Assembly (NCBI GenBank): GCA_949284715.1
Contig: CASDWH010000032.1
Coordinates: 24,125-88,124, forward strand
Direction of reading: 5' to 3'
Length of the DNA stretch: 64,000 bases
Source of the DNA: an uncultured bacterium
GTDB lineage: Bacteria; Cyanobacteriota; Vampirovibrionia; Gastranaerophilales; Gastranaerophilaceae
In this document: in pieces, positions 44,931 to 54,305 of the stretch
Layout of the letters: the number at the start of each line of letters is the position of its first letter
Position numbering within the stretch: the stretch's first letter is position 1
Made by a program: the position numbers and the translations under genes
The notes under the pieces: model-generated
What the model saw: only the letters and a program-made list of their open reading frames with translations
Told to the model about the DNA's origin: nothing
Databases searched by the model: none

Positions 44931-44971
44931 AAACGGGGCTTCAAATTTTTAATTTGAAGCCCCGTTTTTAT
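44931..44971 (+). terminator. Terminator after nrdG
   Basis: The stem of AAACGGGGCTTCAAATT and its exact complement has a TTT loop and is followed by a T-rich tail. It lies between convergent genes and can work in both directions. Confidence 0.92.
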
Positions 44972-44981
44972 TTGATTAGTT

Positions 44982-45827
44982 TTAAAACTTTCCATATGAA
45001 CCGATAAATCTGATTTCATCAGCATAAGGTCTTAATTCTTCTATCACCGAAGCAGTAGCAGGTTCATCTATATGACCTTCAAAATCAATAAAAACAGCCT
45101 GTTTAGCTGTATCTGTTTCACACATCTGTGAATTAATATGTGAAATATTTATATCGTGATTCACAAAAACCTTTACCATATCGAGTAAAGCGCCTTTTCT
45201 GTCATTCAGAAACAGGACAATACTTGTTGTATCATTCCCTGTAATTTCTGTTCTGCAACTGCCTATTATCACACAGCGCATACTTAAATTGGCATGGTTA
45301 TCAATATCACGTTTGAGTATATTCAGATTATAAATTTGTGCTGTTTTTTCCGTTCCGATTATTGAATAAGTTAAGTTATACCTGTTAAGCATGCCGGCAG
45401 CTTCTGCCATATCATCAGCCAGAATAATATTAAGATTGGCAGGCATCTCATTTTTTATAAACGATTGACAATGTGCTATGGCGTTAGGATGAGCAATAAT
45501 ACCTGTTATTGAATAAAATTCCGTAGTTTTTGAAAGCAGGCAGTTATGAAGTGGTATTGTTGTTTCTGCAAGAATTTTTACATTTGAATACTGTGGAGAA
45601 ATCAAACATTCTCTCGATTCTGCGATAACACCTTCAACACTGTTTTCATAAGGTATAATTCCGATTGTCGTCGGATTCATATTCACATATTGGACACATT
45701 CAGCAATTGTTTGGAAACTTCGTTTATACACACTTATTTTATAAGTATCATAAAATTTATCCAAAGCTATTTCGCAATTGCTGCCCCCTTGACCTAAACA
45801 GATAATTTCTTCAATATTTTCAAACAT
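44982..45827 (-). CDS. pheA: Divergent prephenate dehydratase with ACT domain
   Basis: The 281-aa layout is that of PheA: a type-2 periplasmic-binding-like dehydratase domain, then an ACT domain (TTSIVLFLNDRKGALLDMVKVFVNHDINISHINSQ). IIPYENSVEGV matches the conserved PIENS element. However, the first glycine motif reads LGQGGSNCEIA instead of the usual GPxGTxS. The catalytic TRF region reads NLSMRCVIIG, so neither the Thr nor the Phe is in place. It could be a low-activity enzyme, a regulatory paralogue, or a lineage-specific variant. AGGAG and TATAAT precede the start. Confidence 0.75.
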   Translation of the reverse strand: MFENIEEIICLGQGGSNCEIALDKFYDTYKISVYKRSFQTIAECVQYVNMNPTTIGIIPYENSVEGVIAESRECLISPQYSNVKILAETTIPLHNCLLSKTTEFYSITGIIAHPNAIAHCQSFIKNEMPANLNIILADDMAEAAGMLNRYNLTYSIIGTEKTAQIYNLNILKRDIDNHANLSMRCVIIGSCRTEITGNDTTSIVLFLNDRKGALLDMVKVFVNHDINISHINSQMCETDTAKQAVFIDFEGHIDEPATASVIEELRPYADEIRFIGSYGKF

Positions 45828-45869
45828 AATAATCTCCTATGGTACAATTATAATAAAAGGAAATTAGTT

Positions 45870-47234
45870 ATGGCAAATATTAAGTTTGGAACAGACGGAT
45901 GGCGCGGTATTCTTGATAAAGATTTTAATCAGGAGAACTTTACAATTGCAGTAAACGCTATTGGCGAATATCTCTATAAACACGGTAAAAATGAACTTTT
46001 AATAGGCTATGACCCGAGAAGGGAAGGAGATTCATACGCCGGACTGGCTGCTAATATTCTTGCAAATCAGGGCATTAATGTAAAACTCTCCTCTAAAATT
46101 GTACCAACTCCGATACTCGCTTACTATGCGGGATTGACTTCAACCTGTGCAATAATGCTTACAGCCTCACACAACCCGCCAGAGTATTTAGGGCTTAAAT
46201 TCATACCGGAATATGCAGGGCCGGCAACTGACGATATTACATCAGAAATTATGTCATACCTTGGAAAACAAATAGTATCTACAGACTCCGGCAAAATTTC
46301 TTATACTGAATTTTTTAATGAATATGAAAAACATCTGCATACTCTTATTAATTTTAATAAAATCAGAGAGGCACAAATTCCTTTTATTTATGACGGATTG
46401 TATTCAAGTACAATCGGATACCTTGATAGAATTCTTAACAATGCGGACATAAAATATACAGCTATAAGGATGTTTCACAATAAGGATTTTGGCGGAGGAA
46501 TGCCTGACCCTAAACCGCAGTATTTAAAACCGTTAATTAATGCCGCAAACGATAATAACTGTATAGGATTTGCAAACGACGGCGACGGCGACAGATTTGG
46601 AGTAGTTGATGAAGATGGTGAGTATGTTTCTCCAAACGAAATTATCTCTATTCTTGCACAACACCTTATACAAAACAAAGGCGCAGAAGGTGCAATTATA
46701 AAAACTGTAGGTTCGAGCATTCTTATCGAAAAAGCCGCTCAAAAACTCGGTGTTCCTGTTATTGAAACCGCCGTAGGATTCAAGCATGTCGGCAACGCTA
46801 TGAGAGAACACCGGACTATAATCGGCGGAGAGGAGTCCGGAGGGTTAAGTATAGGAGGACATATTCCGGAAAAAGACGGTATTCTCGCTAATCTGCTTAT
46901 CCTTGAAGCTATTGCATACTCCGGTAAACCGCTTAAAGAATTACGCAAAGATTTATATAAATTAACAGAAACACAGTATTATACAGACAGAATTGACTTA
47001 AAATGCAGCAACAGAGATGAGATTAACATAATTCTTGATAAGTATAAAGATGCAGAACATATAGGAGATTTTAAAATCACCGGAAAAAATATGATTGACG
47101 GCGTTAAACTCTATCTTGGAGAAAATACAACCGTTCTTATCAGACCGAGCGGCACTGAGCCATTATTAAGGATTTATTTTGAAAGTTCTGATAAGAGTAT
47201 TCTTGTAAAATTAAAAAGTATTAATTACGTATAA
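45870..47234 (+). CDS. Phosphoglucomutase/phosphomannomutase family protein
   Basis: This is an alpha-D-phosphohexomutase of 454 aa. It shows FGTDGWRGIL, the phosphoserine loop TASHNPPEYLGLK, the metal loop NDGDGDRFG, the sugar-binding GGEESGG, and the phosphate-binding RPSGTEPLLRIYFE. Substrate choice between glucose-1-phosphate and mannose-1-phosphate cannot be fixed by eye; GlmM is less likely. It would link the glucose-1-phosphate from GlgP to central metabolism. AAAGGA precedes the start. It is divergent from the PheA-like gene across a short region with overlapping -10 elements. Confidence 0.88.
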   Translation: MANIKFGTDGWRGILDKDFNQENFTIAVNAIGEYLYKHGKNELLIGYDPRREGDSYAGLAANILANQGINVKLSSKIVPTPILAYYAGLTSTCAIMLTASHNPPEYLGLKFIPEYAGPATDDITSEIMSYLGKQIVSTDSGKISYTEFFNEYEKHLHTLINFNKIREAQIPFIYDGLYSSTIGYLDRILNNADIKYTAIRMFHNKDFGGGMPDPKPQYLKPLINAANDNNCIGFANDGDGDRFGVVDEDGEYVSPNEIISILAQHLIQNKGAEGAIIKTVGSSILIEKAAQKLGVPVIETAVGFKHVGNAMREHRTIIGGEESGGLSIGGHIPEKDGILANLLILEAIAYSGKPLKELRKDLYKLTETQYYTDRIDLKCSNRDEINIILDKYKDAEHIGDFKITGKNMIDGVKLYLGENTTVLIRPSGTEPLLRIYFESSDKSILVKLKSINYV

Positions 47235-47267
47235 GCGGATTCAAACTCAACTAAAAGGGCTATCTTT

Positions 47268-48119
47268 ATGTTTGCACTGTTAACGGCACTAACTCTAAGA
47301 ATACTATCAAATCCGGTTGCAAATAGCTGTCAAAAATATTTGGGAGAAAAAAGCTCATCCTTACTAGTAAATTTTTATATTGCTCTTTTAATGAGTATCG
47401 CCTGTATAATTCCGGCCTTCCAGTACGATTGGAGAATATTCGGTTATGAGTTCTGGCTTTATGTTCTTCTTGCCGGACTTTTCTGTTCACTCGGAACAAT
47501 CTGTCTTATAAAAGCTCTAAAACTCGGCGAATTATCAATTTTAGGCCCGTTAAACTCATATAAATCAATTGTCGGACTCGTCAGTGCTTTCGTACTACTT
47601 GGGGAACTTCCTTCTATAACAGGAATTGCCGGGATATTGCTTATTACCGCAGGCAGCCTGGTACTCATAACGCCTTCTGCTGCGGCTTGCAGAGATAAAA
47701 ATTTCTGGATATCTATTTTTTTACGTATACTTGCTCTTGTTTTCACCGGATGTGAAGCAAGTATTCTAAAAAAAATTATTCTCCTTTCTTCTCCTGAAAC
47801 CTCTTTTATCCTCTGGTGTTTTTCAGGAGTATTATTCAGTGCAGTTTTTATTCCGCTAACAGGTAAAAAATTCAAACTTCCGGCATTTTCAGACTTTAAG
47901 TTTTATCTGCTTGCAGCTCTCTGCCTCGGGATAATGCAATTTTCGACAAATATTGTATTCTCTAAAATGGAAGTTAGCACAGCACTTGCATTATTTCAAC
48001 TCTCCTCAATAGTTAACCTGTTTCTTGGTTTTAAGATATTTCATGAAAGAAATATGCTAAGAAAATTTGCAGGAACAATCATAATGATTACCGGCTCCAT
48101 TCTAATTTTAATTCTATAA
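47268..48119 (+). CDS. EamA/DMT-family transporter
   Basis: This is a 283-aa inner-membrane protein with about ten hydrophobic helices arranged as two EamA-type halves. The first half contains GTICLIKALKLGELSILGPLNSYKSIVGLV, a typical end-of-repeat pattern; the second ends in LFQLSSIVNLFLGFKIFHERN. The substrate is unknown. AAAGGG precedes the ATG. Its 3' end overlaps lipA by 6 nt, tail to tail. Confidence 0.85.
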   Translation: MFALLTALTLRILSNPVANSCQKYLGEKSSSLLVNFYIALLMSIACIIPAFQYDWRIFGYEFWLYVLLAGLFCSLGTICLIKALKLGELSILGPLNSYKSIVGLVSAFVLLGELPSITGIAGILLITAGSLVLITPSAAACRDKNFWISIFLRILALVFTGCEASILKKIILLSSPETSFILWCFSGVLFSAVFIPLTGKKFKLPAFSDFKFYLLAALCLGIMQFSTNIVFSKMEVSTALALFQLSSIVNLFLGFKIFHERNMLRKFAGTIIMITGSILILIL

Positions 48120-48965
48120 TTTCACGCCGGCTGTTTCTGCCGCACGATAAGAGCTTCGTACCAGAGGCCCTATTTGAAAATTTTTAAAGCCTGCTTCAGC
48201 AGCCATTTGTTTTAATTTCTCAAATTCATCGGGAGAATAGTATTTTGCAGCTTCTAAATGCTGTTTTGAAGGCTGGATATACTGTCCGACCGTTAAAATA
48301 TCACATCCGGCATTCATCAAATCGTCAAATGCAGCTTTTATATCATCAAAATCTTCACCTAGCCCGACCATTAATCCTGATTTTGTCTTTATGCTGCTTC
48401 TATCTTTAACGTATTTAAGAACACCCAGCGAAATATTATAATTCCCCTGCGGGCGTGCTGTTTTAAATACCTTCCTGACAGTTTCAATATTATGATTAAA
48501 AACATCAGGTTTAGCCTCTATGACTGTATCAAGTGCTTTTTTATCACCTTTAAAATCCGGCGTAAGAATCTCTATTTTAGTTTCCGGTGTCAATTTTTTT
48601 ATCTCACGGATACAATTTGCAAAATGTTCTGCTCCGCCGTCAGGCAAATCATCCCTTGTAACAGACGTTATAACAGCCCACTTAAGTCCCAAATCTCTTA
48701 CTGCCTCTGCTACATGTTCCGGTTCTTTTAAATCAAGCGGAAGCGGATGTGAAGCAGATATGTTGCAATACCGGCAATTTCTTGTACAAACATTACCCAT
48801 TATCAAAAATGTTGCCGTATTTTTTTGATAACATTCATTCTTGTTCGGGCAGCGCGCGTTTTCACAAACCGTATTCAAACACCTGTTTTTTAAAATATGT
48901 CTTACTGTTTTTGTTTTTTCTGTATCAATAATAGGACGTTTTAAATATTCCGGTAATCTCTTCAT
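48114..48965 (-). CDS. lipA: Lipoyl synthase
   Basis: LipA is a radical-SAM enzyme that inserts two sulfur atoms into octanoyl groups on lipoyl domains. The 283-aa protein has the auxiliary cluster cysteines C34, C39 and C45, the radical-SAM motif C60-T-R-N-C64-R-Y-C67, and the C-terminal RSSYRA with the serine that ligates the auxiliary cluster. It overlaps the lpd stop by 4 nt, forming an lpd-lipA operon. This fits joint assembly and use of lipoyl enzymes. Confidence 0.96.
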   Translation of the reverse strand: MKRLPEYLKRPIIDTEKTKTVRHILKNRCLNTVCENARCPNKNECYQKNTATFLIMGNVCTRNCRYCNISASHPLPLDLKEPEHVAEAVRDLGLKWAVITSVTRDDLPDGGAEHFANCIREIKKLTPETKIEILTPDFKGDKKALDTVIEAKPDVFNHNIETVRKVFKTARPQGNYNISLGVLKYVKDRSSIKTKSGLMVGLGEDFDDIKAAFDDLMNAGCDILTVGQYIQPSKQHLEAAKYYSPDEFEKLKQMAAEAGFKNFQIGPLVRSSYRAAETAGVKL

Positions 48966-50200
48966 AAACGCATTAGCCCCTCAAAAATACCTTCAGAGTA
49001 CGTTGGATGTGCAAAACATACTTCTTTTAATTTTTCTACAGGAATATTATTCTGCATTGCAATAACAATCTGCTGCACCAGTGCCGATGCTTCTTTTGAT
49101 ATTATATGCGCACCTGCTATTTTATCACCGTTAACCAGAATTTTTATAAACCCTTCCGTACAATTATCACACTGGGCTTTACCTAAAGCAGTTATCGGCA
49201 GCAGCACCTTTTTAAACTCTCCATCCTGTTCCCGCTTGCCAACCCAGGCTATTTCAGGTTCTCCATATACAACAGAAGGAATTAATTCTTTATTATACGG
49301 AATACCTAAAATCACATTTTTAGCCTGACAGGCTGCATAATGCGCAAGCTGGATTTCACCTGCGCAATCACCGATAACTATTACATTTTCACCTGTGTCA
49401 GGAATATCATTTTTAACCCTGCCTGCGGCAACAAACAGTGCCTCCGTTTGTATAATCTCGCCATTAGAAAGTGTAACCGATTTATTTGCCCTGTCTGCCG
49501 ATAATATACTGCATTCTGTATAGAATTTTATACCGGACTTTTTAAACATACGTTCTATCCGTTTAGAAATTTCAATATCAGCAGCAGGTAATAAGTTTGG
49601 AGCCATCTCAACTACTGTTGTATCAACATCAAAAGCAGAAAATATCCGCGCCCACTCTATACCAATAGCACCTGAGCCGAGTATAACTATATTAGAAGGA
49701 AGTTCTTTTAAATTTAAAATATCATCAGAAGATAAAATAAATTCACCATCAAATTCCAAACCTTTAATCTCTTTTGGCTTTGCGCCCGCCGCGGCAATAA
49801 TTTTAGAACATTCATAAACTTCACCATTAGCAGTAATCTTACCTGTATTCCCTATCGCAGCTTCATAGGGAATAACTTTAATACGCAGCGTTTTCAAAAC
49901 CAGTTCAAGTGCTTTTCTAAGATTATTACAAACCGTTTCTTTTTCTTCAAAGATTTTTTCAAAACTAAACCCCAATTCCTCTGCACGATAAATCTCTTTT
50001 TTTACACCTGACTTAAATTCCGTATACAAATCCGCCCAGTGCAAAAATGTTTTTGTGGGTATACATCCTCGATTAAGGCAGGTTCCGCCGATTTTATCTT
50101 TCTCAAACAATACAACACTCTTTCCGAGCTTTGCCGCATAAATTGCTGCTGAATATCCTGCCGGCCCGCCGCCTATTATTCCGTAATCATAAACGGTCAT
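48962..50200 (-). CDS. lpd: Dihydrolipoamide dehydrogenase
   Basis: Lpd is an FAD disulfide reductase that reoxidises dihydrolipoyl groups in 2-oxoacid dehydrogenase or glycine-cleavage complexes. It shows the FAD motif GGGPAGYSAA, the redox pair C41-L-N-R-G-C46, the NAD motif GSGAIGIEWA, and the C-terminal HPTYSE with the catalytic His-Glu. At 412 aa it is shorter than the usual 460-475, mainly by reduced loops before the interface domain. GAGGAG precedes the start. The coupling to lipA supports the lipoamide assignment over other members of the family. Confidence 0.92.
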   Translation of the reverse strand: MTVYDYGIIGGGPAGYSAAIYAAKLGKSVVLFEKDKIGGTCLNRGCIPTKTFLHWADLYTEFKSGVKKEIYRAEELGFSFEKIFEEKETVCNNLRKALELVLKTLRIKVIPYEAAIGNTGKITANGEVYECSKIIAAAGAKPKEIKGLEFDGEFILSSDDILNLKELPSNIVILGSGAIGIEWARIFSAFDVDTTVVEMAPNLLPAADIEISKRIERMFKKSGIKFYTECSILSADRANKSVTLSNGEIIQTEALFVAAGRVKNDIPDTGENVIVIGDCAGEIQLAHYAACQAKNVILGIPYNKELIPSVVYGEPEIAWVGKREQDGEFKKVLLPITALGKAQCDNCTEGFIKILVNGDKIAGAHIISKEASALVQQIVIAMQNNIPVEKLKEVCFAHPTYSEGIFEGLMRL

Positions 50201-50298
50201 TTCTATCTCCTCAATTTGTAATAGTTTATTTTATTCTAAATCAAATACCAAATATCAGCTCTATTATAAGTTATTATTGTTACATTTCTTAGAAATAA

Positions 50299-50330
50299 AA
50301 ATAGGACAGAGTTTATACCCTGTCCTATTT
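50299..50330 (-). terminator. Terminator after the small secreted protein gene
   Basis: An 11-bp stem, AAATAGGACAG with CTGTCCTATTT, has a 10-nt loop. On the minus strand it is followed by a T-rich run, so it terminates the gene at 50346-50633. Confidence 0.8.
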
Positions 50331-50345
50331 CCGTATAAATTTCTA

Positions 50346-50633
50346 TTATATTCTGTTTTTCCAGACACCGCCCTGTCTGTCAACAACACCATCATAACAA
50401 GACCAGAATCTAAATAGTATTGTTAAACCCAACAGTGCGTGAGTAATAACTTTTTCATCACTTTGACCGTTAACAATTTGTCCTAATCCCGGCCAGATAA
50501 GTAATGATAAAGCTCCCGCTCCAACAGATTTTAAAGAAACTTCTCCGTTAGTTCCGTGAGTACCTTCTGCAAATGCCGGAGCCATTGATAATAAGAAACC
50601 GGATAATATTAATACTGATAAAATCTTCTTCAT
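50346..50633 (-). CDS. Small exported or membrane protein of unknown function
   Basis: This 95-aa protein has a clear signal peptide (MKKILSVLILSGFLLSMAPAFA, cut after AFA). The mature part contains a hydrophobic helix (GAGALSLLIWPGLGQIVNG) and a conserved-looking end, HALLGLTILFRFWSCYDGVVDR. A very strong ribosome-binding site (AAAGGAGG) and its own terminator suggest solid expression. It lies downstream of the ABC ATPase gene on the same strand, but a separate promoter is likely. Function unknown. Confidence 0.75.
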   Translation of the reverse strand: MKKILSVLILSGFLLSMAPAFAEGTHGTNGEVSLKSVGAGALSLLIWPGLGQIVNGQSDEKVITHALLGLTILFRFWSCYDGVVDRQGGVWKNRI

Positions 50634-50664
50634 ACTTCCTCCTTTTGCTAACTATTTAATAGTA

Positions 50665-51747
50665 TCATACACCGGATAAGTTTTCAAATCCACTGTCACC
50701 ATAAATCGCATCTCCCGAAAAACTATCAAAGAAATATAAGTCATCTGCATCTATTCCGATACAAAAATCATCATCTATATTAGTTTCTGCCGGAACAACC
50801 GTCTGGCAATCTATGCCGTTTAATTTGAAATATACATTTTTATAACAACCGGTTAACTCTGCTATTTCAGGCTTTATATTTATTTTGTAATTATCTCCAT
50901 TCATAGCCTCTGGTCTTATACCGACAATCACTTCCGGCATTCCGTCTAATTTTTTTAAAACATCTTCCTTCAGAGTAATCTTGCATCCGTTAATTTCTAT
51001 TCCATCATCACTTACCGCAGAATTAATAAAATTCATCTGTCCGAGAAATCCTGCTACAAATTTGTTTTTTGGATGGTTATAAATATTTTCCGGAGTATCA
51101 AACTGTTGAATAGTACCTTTATCAAGAACCATTATTCTATCGCCCATCGTAAGAGCTTCTGTCTGGTCATGAGTTACGTAAATAAATGTCGTTTCCAGTT
51201 TTTTATGTAGTTTTTTAATCTCAGAACGCATTTTAACTCTGAGATTTGCATCGAGATTTGATAATGGTTCATCCATAAGAAACACTTTCGGGTTTCTAAC
51301 AATTGCACGCCCTAAAGCCACCCGCTGCCGCTGTCCGCCTGATAATTGTTTGGGTTTTCTGTTAAGATAAGACTTTAGCCCTAATATTTCGGCGGCTTCA
51401 TCCACTTTTTGTTTAATCTCTGATTTTTTATACTTCCGCATTTTTAACCCGAAGGCCATATTATCATATACACTCATATGCGGATAGAGTGCATAATTTT
51501 GAAAAACAAATGCAATATCTCTATCTTTAGGATGAAGGTTGTTAACAACCTTATCATCAATGAGAATTTCTCCGCCGTTTATATCCTCCAGACCTGCTAT
51601 CATCCTTAAAATAGTAGACTTACCGCAGCCTGATGAACCAACTATCACAATAAACTCTTTATCTTTAATAACGGCATCTATACCATTTATGACATTATGT
51701 TTTCCATCATAGCTTTTTTTTATATTTTTTAATTCAACACCTGCCAT
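50665..51747 (-). CDS. MalK/UgpC-type ABC transporter ATP-binding protein
   Basis: This is the nucleotide-binding subunit of a CUT1-class sugar or glycerol-phosphate importer. The 360-aa protein has Walker A GSSGCGKST (residues 37-45), Q-loop VFQNYALYPHMS, signature LSGGQRQRVALGRA, Walker B VFLMDEPLSNLD and H-loop VTHDQ. A C-terminal TOBE/OB region begins at about residue 235, as in MalK, where it serves regulation. One such ATPase often serves several CUT1 importers; the permease at 56.1-57.0 kb is a possible partner. It starts 2 nt after the pseudo-kinase stop. Confidence 0.92.
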   Translation of the reverse strand: MAGVELKNIKKSYDGKHNVINGIDAVIKDKEFIVIVGSSGCGKSTILRMIAGLEDINGGEILIDDKVVNNLHPKDRDIAFVFQNYALYPHMSVYDNMAFGLKMRKYKKSEIKQKVDEAAEILGLKSYLNRKPKQLSGGQRQRVALGRAIVRNPKVFLMDEPLSNLDANLRVKMRSEIKKLHKKLETTFIYVTHDQTEALTMGDRIMVLDKGTIQQFDTPENIYNHPKNKFVAGFLGQMNFINSAVSDDGIEINGCKITLKEDVLKKLDGMPEVIVGIRPEAMNGDNYKINIKPEIAELTGCYKNVYFKLNGIDCQTVVPAETNIDDDFCIGIDADDLYFFDSFSGDAIYGDSGFENLSGV

Positions 51748-51749
51748 TG

Positions 51750-52847
51750 TTAATCTCTCTCATGTATTGGAATTAAAACATTAAATGTAGTATTTTTCAA
51801 AACTTCAGATGTAACCCATATCTGGCCGGCCATAGCGTTTACAATATTTTTCACACTGGCAAGTGCAATCGAACGGGCAATAAACCGTTTCGATAAACCT
51901 TCTGTAGTAGTATATGGATTGAATATAGTATTTATTTCCGTTTCAGACAAACTCATACCGCTGCATACAAAAGAAATCAAAACACCATTGCTAACCGCTG
52001 CCTGTTCAAGAAGAGAGGTTGACGGTATAGAAAGTATAACATTTATACTGCCTATATCCATATATCGTAAAACTGATTCAAGAATATTCTGCACCACCAG
52101 CTTAACACCGTTTTCGTCAGCCCGAAATGTTTTTCTAATTGAGGAATCCGCTTCAAATTTTATTTCAACAGCAGAATCATTATGCAGCTGCTCCATAAAC
52201 TTAACAACAGATTGAACAAGGTTCACAAAATCCAGAACTTTGTAATCTTTTTCGATTAAATTCATTTCTGTCTTTGCAAGTTCTGTAAATTTATCTGTTA
52301 AATACAGTAACTCATCAGAGTTTTTATAAATAATTTTTGTATACTTTTCCTGCTTTTCATTAATTGCTCCGCCGAGACCGTCAAGCAAAGCCTGAGAAAA
52401 CCCGAGAATAGATTGCAGCGGGGATTTTATATCATTTGCTATTTTAATGATAAGATTATTTTTATCCTTAATGCCAGAACTCTCCGGCTGGCTAATCCTA
52501 ATATCACGACCGATTCCTCCGGCTCTTCCGGAAACTTTCCTTATATCAGCAACATACCCGTAATCAACTTCTTTTGCAAGAATTTCAAAACTCTCTTTGG
52601 TTTCGCTGCGTACAATATATTCTTTTTGTTTAAACTTTACAGAATGTTCGATTGCTTCAAAACCGCTTTCAAAAAATATATCAATATGTGATGATATAAC
52701 AATATCTTTCTGGGTATCCATATCTTCCAAAAACTGTTCATTTACCCAGGATATCATCCCTTCAGACGTAACAATGATTAAGCCGTACGGCAGACAGGTT
52801 TCAATATCTATAGAATTATTTTTAGCCAGCAGTTTTCTAAAATCCAT
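51750..52847 (-). CDS. Histidine-kinase homologue lacking catalytic residues
   Basis: The 365-aa protein has a PAS-like N-terminus (residues 15-105) and a HisKA-like helical hairpin that aligns well with the active kinase at 13.4 kb (SILGFSQALLDGL against SILGFSEILQNGM). The phospho-acceptor His is replaced by N138 (IANDIKSPL). The ATP-binding boxes are also eroded: NILESVLRY for NLVSNAIKF, CSGMSLS for DNGIGID, and no GLGL. It cannot autophosphorylate by the usual mechanism. The start at 52847 follows AAGGA by 9 nt. Tight linkage to the ABC ATPase gene suggests a sensing or scaffold role in sugar transport (inference). Confidence 0.8.
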   Translation of the reverse strand: MDFRKLLAKNNSIDIETCLPYGLIIVTSEGMISWVNEQFLEDMDTQKDIVISSHIDIFFESGFEAIEHSVKFKQKEYIVRSETKESFEILAKEVDYGYVADIRKVSGRAGGIGRDIRISQPESSGIKDKNNLIIKIANDIKSPLQSILGFSQALLDGLGGAINEKQEKYTKIIYKNSDELLYLTDKFTELAKTEMNLIEKDYKVLDFVNLVQSVVKFMEQLHNDSAVEIKFEADSSIRKTFRADENGVKLVVQNILESVLRYMDIGSINVILSIPSTSLLEQAAVSNGVLISFVCSGMSLSETEINTIFNPYTTTEGLSKRFIARSIALASVKNIVNAMAGQIWVTSEVLKNTTFNVLIPIHERD

Positions 52848-53064
52848 CTCTCTAATCCTTCTTAATACTAGTAGTTTAGCATAAAACATCTGCAAAATTC
52901 TACATGCAGTTACAGAAAATCCACTTTCTGTACCAGACTACATTTCTGTAAGAGTTTGCGGGAATTTGTCATTTTTCGACTCTGCCAATCTTCTCAAATC
53001 ATACTCATGATTGATGAAAAAAACTATCATTAACTCTATACTTAATATTGAGGTATAGTGCTTT

Positions 53065-53613
53065 ATGGATTTTATTCCAAACAGTTTAAACCAAATTAAC
53101 GAACTCAGCCAGGGTCTGCAAATCGGAAGCGGAAACCAGGTTAACCTTAATGACAATACGTTTGCAAATCTTTTGAATTCCAAGCTTGACGGAATCGCGG
53201 GACAGGGAATTGAGGTTTATACACAACTAATGGGGCCGCTTGGTGTTCCTGCCGGACTGAATATTGAAGGCCTGACAGATCCGTTTAAAGTTAACGCCCT
53301 TGATGCAGGTTCTATGTCAGAACTTTCTCTAAACCAGTCAGAGTCAACAGGCGAAGATGAAAATATTATAAAGAGTGCCGGAAATAAGCTTGAAAGTTTA
53401 TTTGAATTTTCAGGAAACACTAACGGCGGAAATATCAATGTTGCTGATTTATTTAGCATGAAAGCATCAAAAAACAGTGTTAACCTTGCCTCCGCACAAG
53501 AAAAGCTTTCTGGCGGATTCGGACAATTCCTGCAAAAACACGCATCTAAATTATACGGTACAATGGGAAAAAACATAGCTCATAATCTGGGAGATATCCT
53601 GTCAGCAATTTAG
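53065..53613 (+). CDS. Unknown 182-aa protein
   Basis: This is a soluble, Asn/Ser/Gly-rich protein. The N-terminal part (SLNQINELSQGLQIGSGNQV) and the C-terminal part (FGQFLQKHASKLYGTMGKNI) are helical; the middle is low-complexity. It resembles in composition small structural or secreted proteins, such as hook-basal-body-like components, but I see no firm motif. GAGG lies about 11 nt before the ATG. Confidence 0.6.
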   Translation: MDFIPNSLNQINELSQGLQIGSGNQVNLNDNTFANLLNSKLDGIAGQGIEVYTQLMGPLGVPAGLNIEGLTDPFKVNALDAGSMSELSLNQSESTGEDENIIKSAGNKLESLFEFSGNTNGGNINVADLFSMKASKNSVNLASAQEKLSGGFGQFLQKHASKLYGTMGKNIAHNLGDILSAI

Positions 53614-53617
53614 TTTA

Positions 53618-53647
53618 TTGACTTGAAGTACCCTGTTTTTGTAAAAT
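53618..53647 (+). promoter_or_regulatory. Promoter of the secreted protein gene at 53667
   Basis: TTGACT (53618-53623), 18 nt, then TAAAAT (53642-53647), just after the preceding stop codon. Confidence 0.6.
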
Positions 53648-53666
53648 AGAAACTGTTGAGGCTCGT

Positions 53667-54296
53667 ATGAAAAATTTTTTATTGTTTTTATCATTACTAA
53701 CATTATCGGGAAACTGTTTTGCACAAACAATTAACTATACAAATATTCCTGTAAATTCTGTTGTTTATTACAATACAAATACCGAAACCTGGGGTAAAAC
53801 ATGCACAGGCAACTGTATTACCTTTACAAAATCTCTAACAACCGGAAATAATACATTTTCAGAGTATTGCACAAATGAACTTAAGTATGACCCCAATTCA
53901 ACTAAAGAATTTTTATATAAAGGCGACTTGATTGGTTATAATCAGAACTCTCTTAAATTTCACAGGCTCTACTTTGAGGATGGAGAATTAAAGACAGAAA
54001 AACTAAACGAAAAGGAACTTCAGGAACTATTCCCCGATTGCAAAATAATAAGAGTATCAAATTTCTATAAAAATACTATGAAGATTAAACGCCCGCTGTT
54101 TAAAGACCAGAAGTTTCTTATTATGAATGACACTAATAAGATGTTTTATAACTATTACTTTGAAAATCTTGACAATTCAAATGAAGCCTTCAGTTGTATT
54201 TTCACCCCGAAACGTGCAAGAAAATATTATTTTTCACCGAAAGAAAAAAGCGTGTTATATAACAAATACACCTTTCAGATACGATATATGATATAG
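53667..54296 (+). CDS. Exported protein of unknown function
   Basis: This is a 209-aa protein with a signal peptide (MKNFLLFLSLLTLSGNCFA, cut before QTIN). The mature part is polar, with four or five Cys and many Tyr and Asn residues, suggesting a small periplasmic or surface domain. GAGG precedes the ATG and it has its own promoter. No family is recognised. The HAD gene begins 9 nt after the stop. Confidence 0.7.
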   Translation: MKNFLLFLSLLTLSGNCFAQTINYTNIPVNSVVYYNTNTETWGKTCTGNCITFTKSLTTGNNTFSEYCTNELKYDPNSTKEFLYKGDLIGYNQNSLKFHRLYFEDGELKTEKLNEKELQELFPDCKIIRVSNFYKNTMKIKRPLFKDQKFLIMNDTNKMFYNYYFENLDNSNEAFSCIFTPKRARKYYFSPKEKSVLYNKYTFQIRYMI

Positions 54297-54305
54297 GGTT
54301 TAAAA

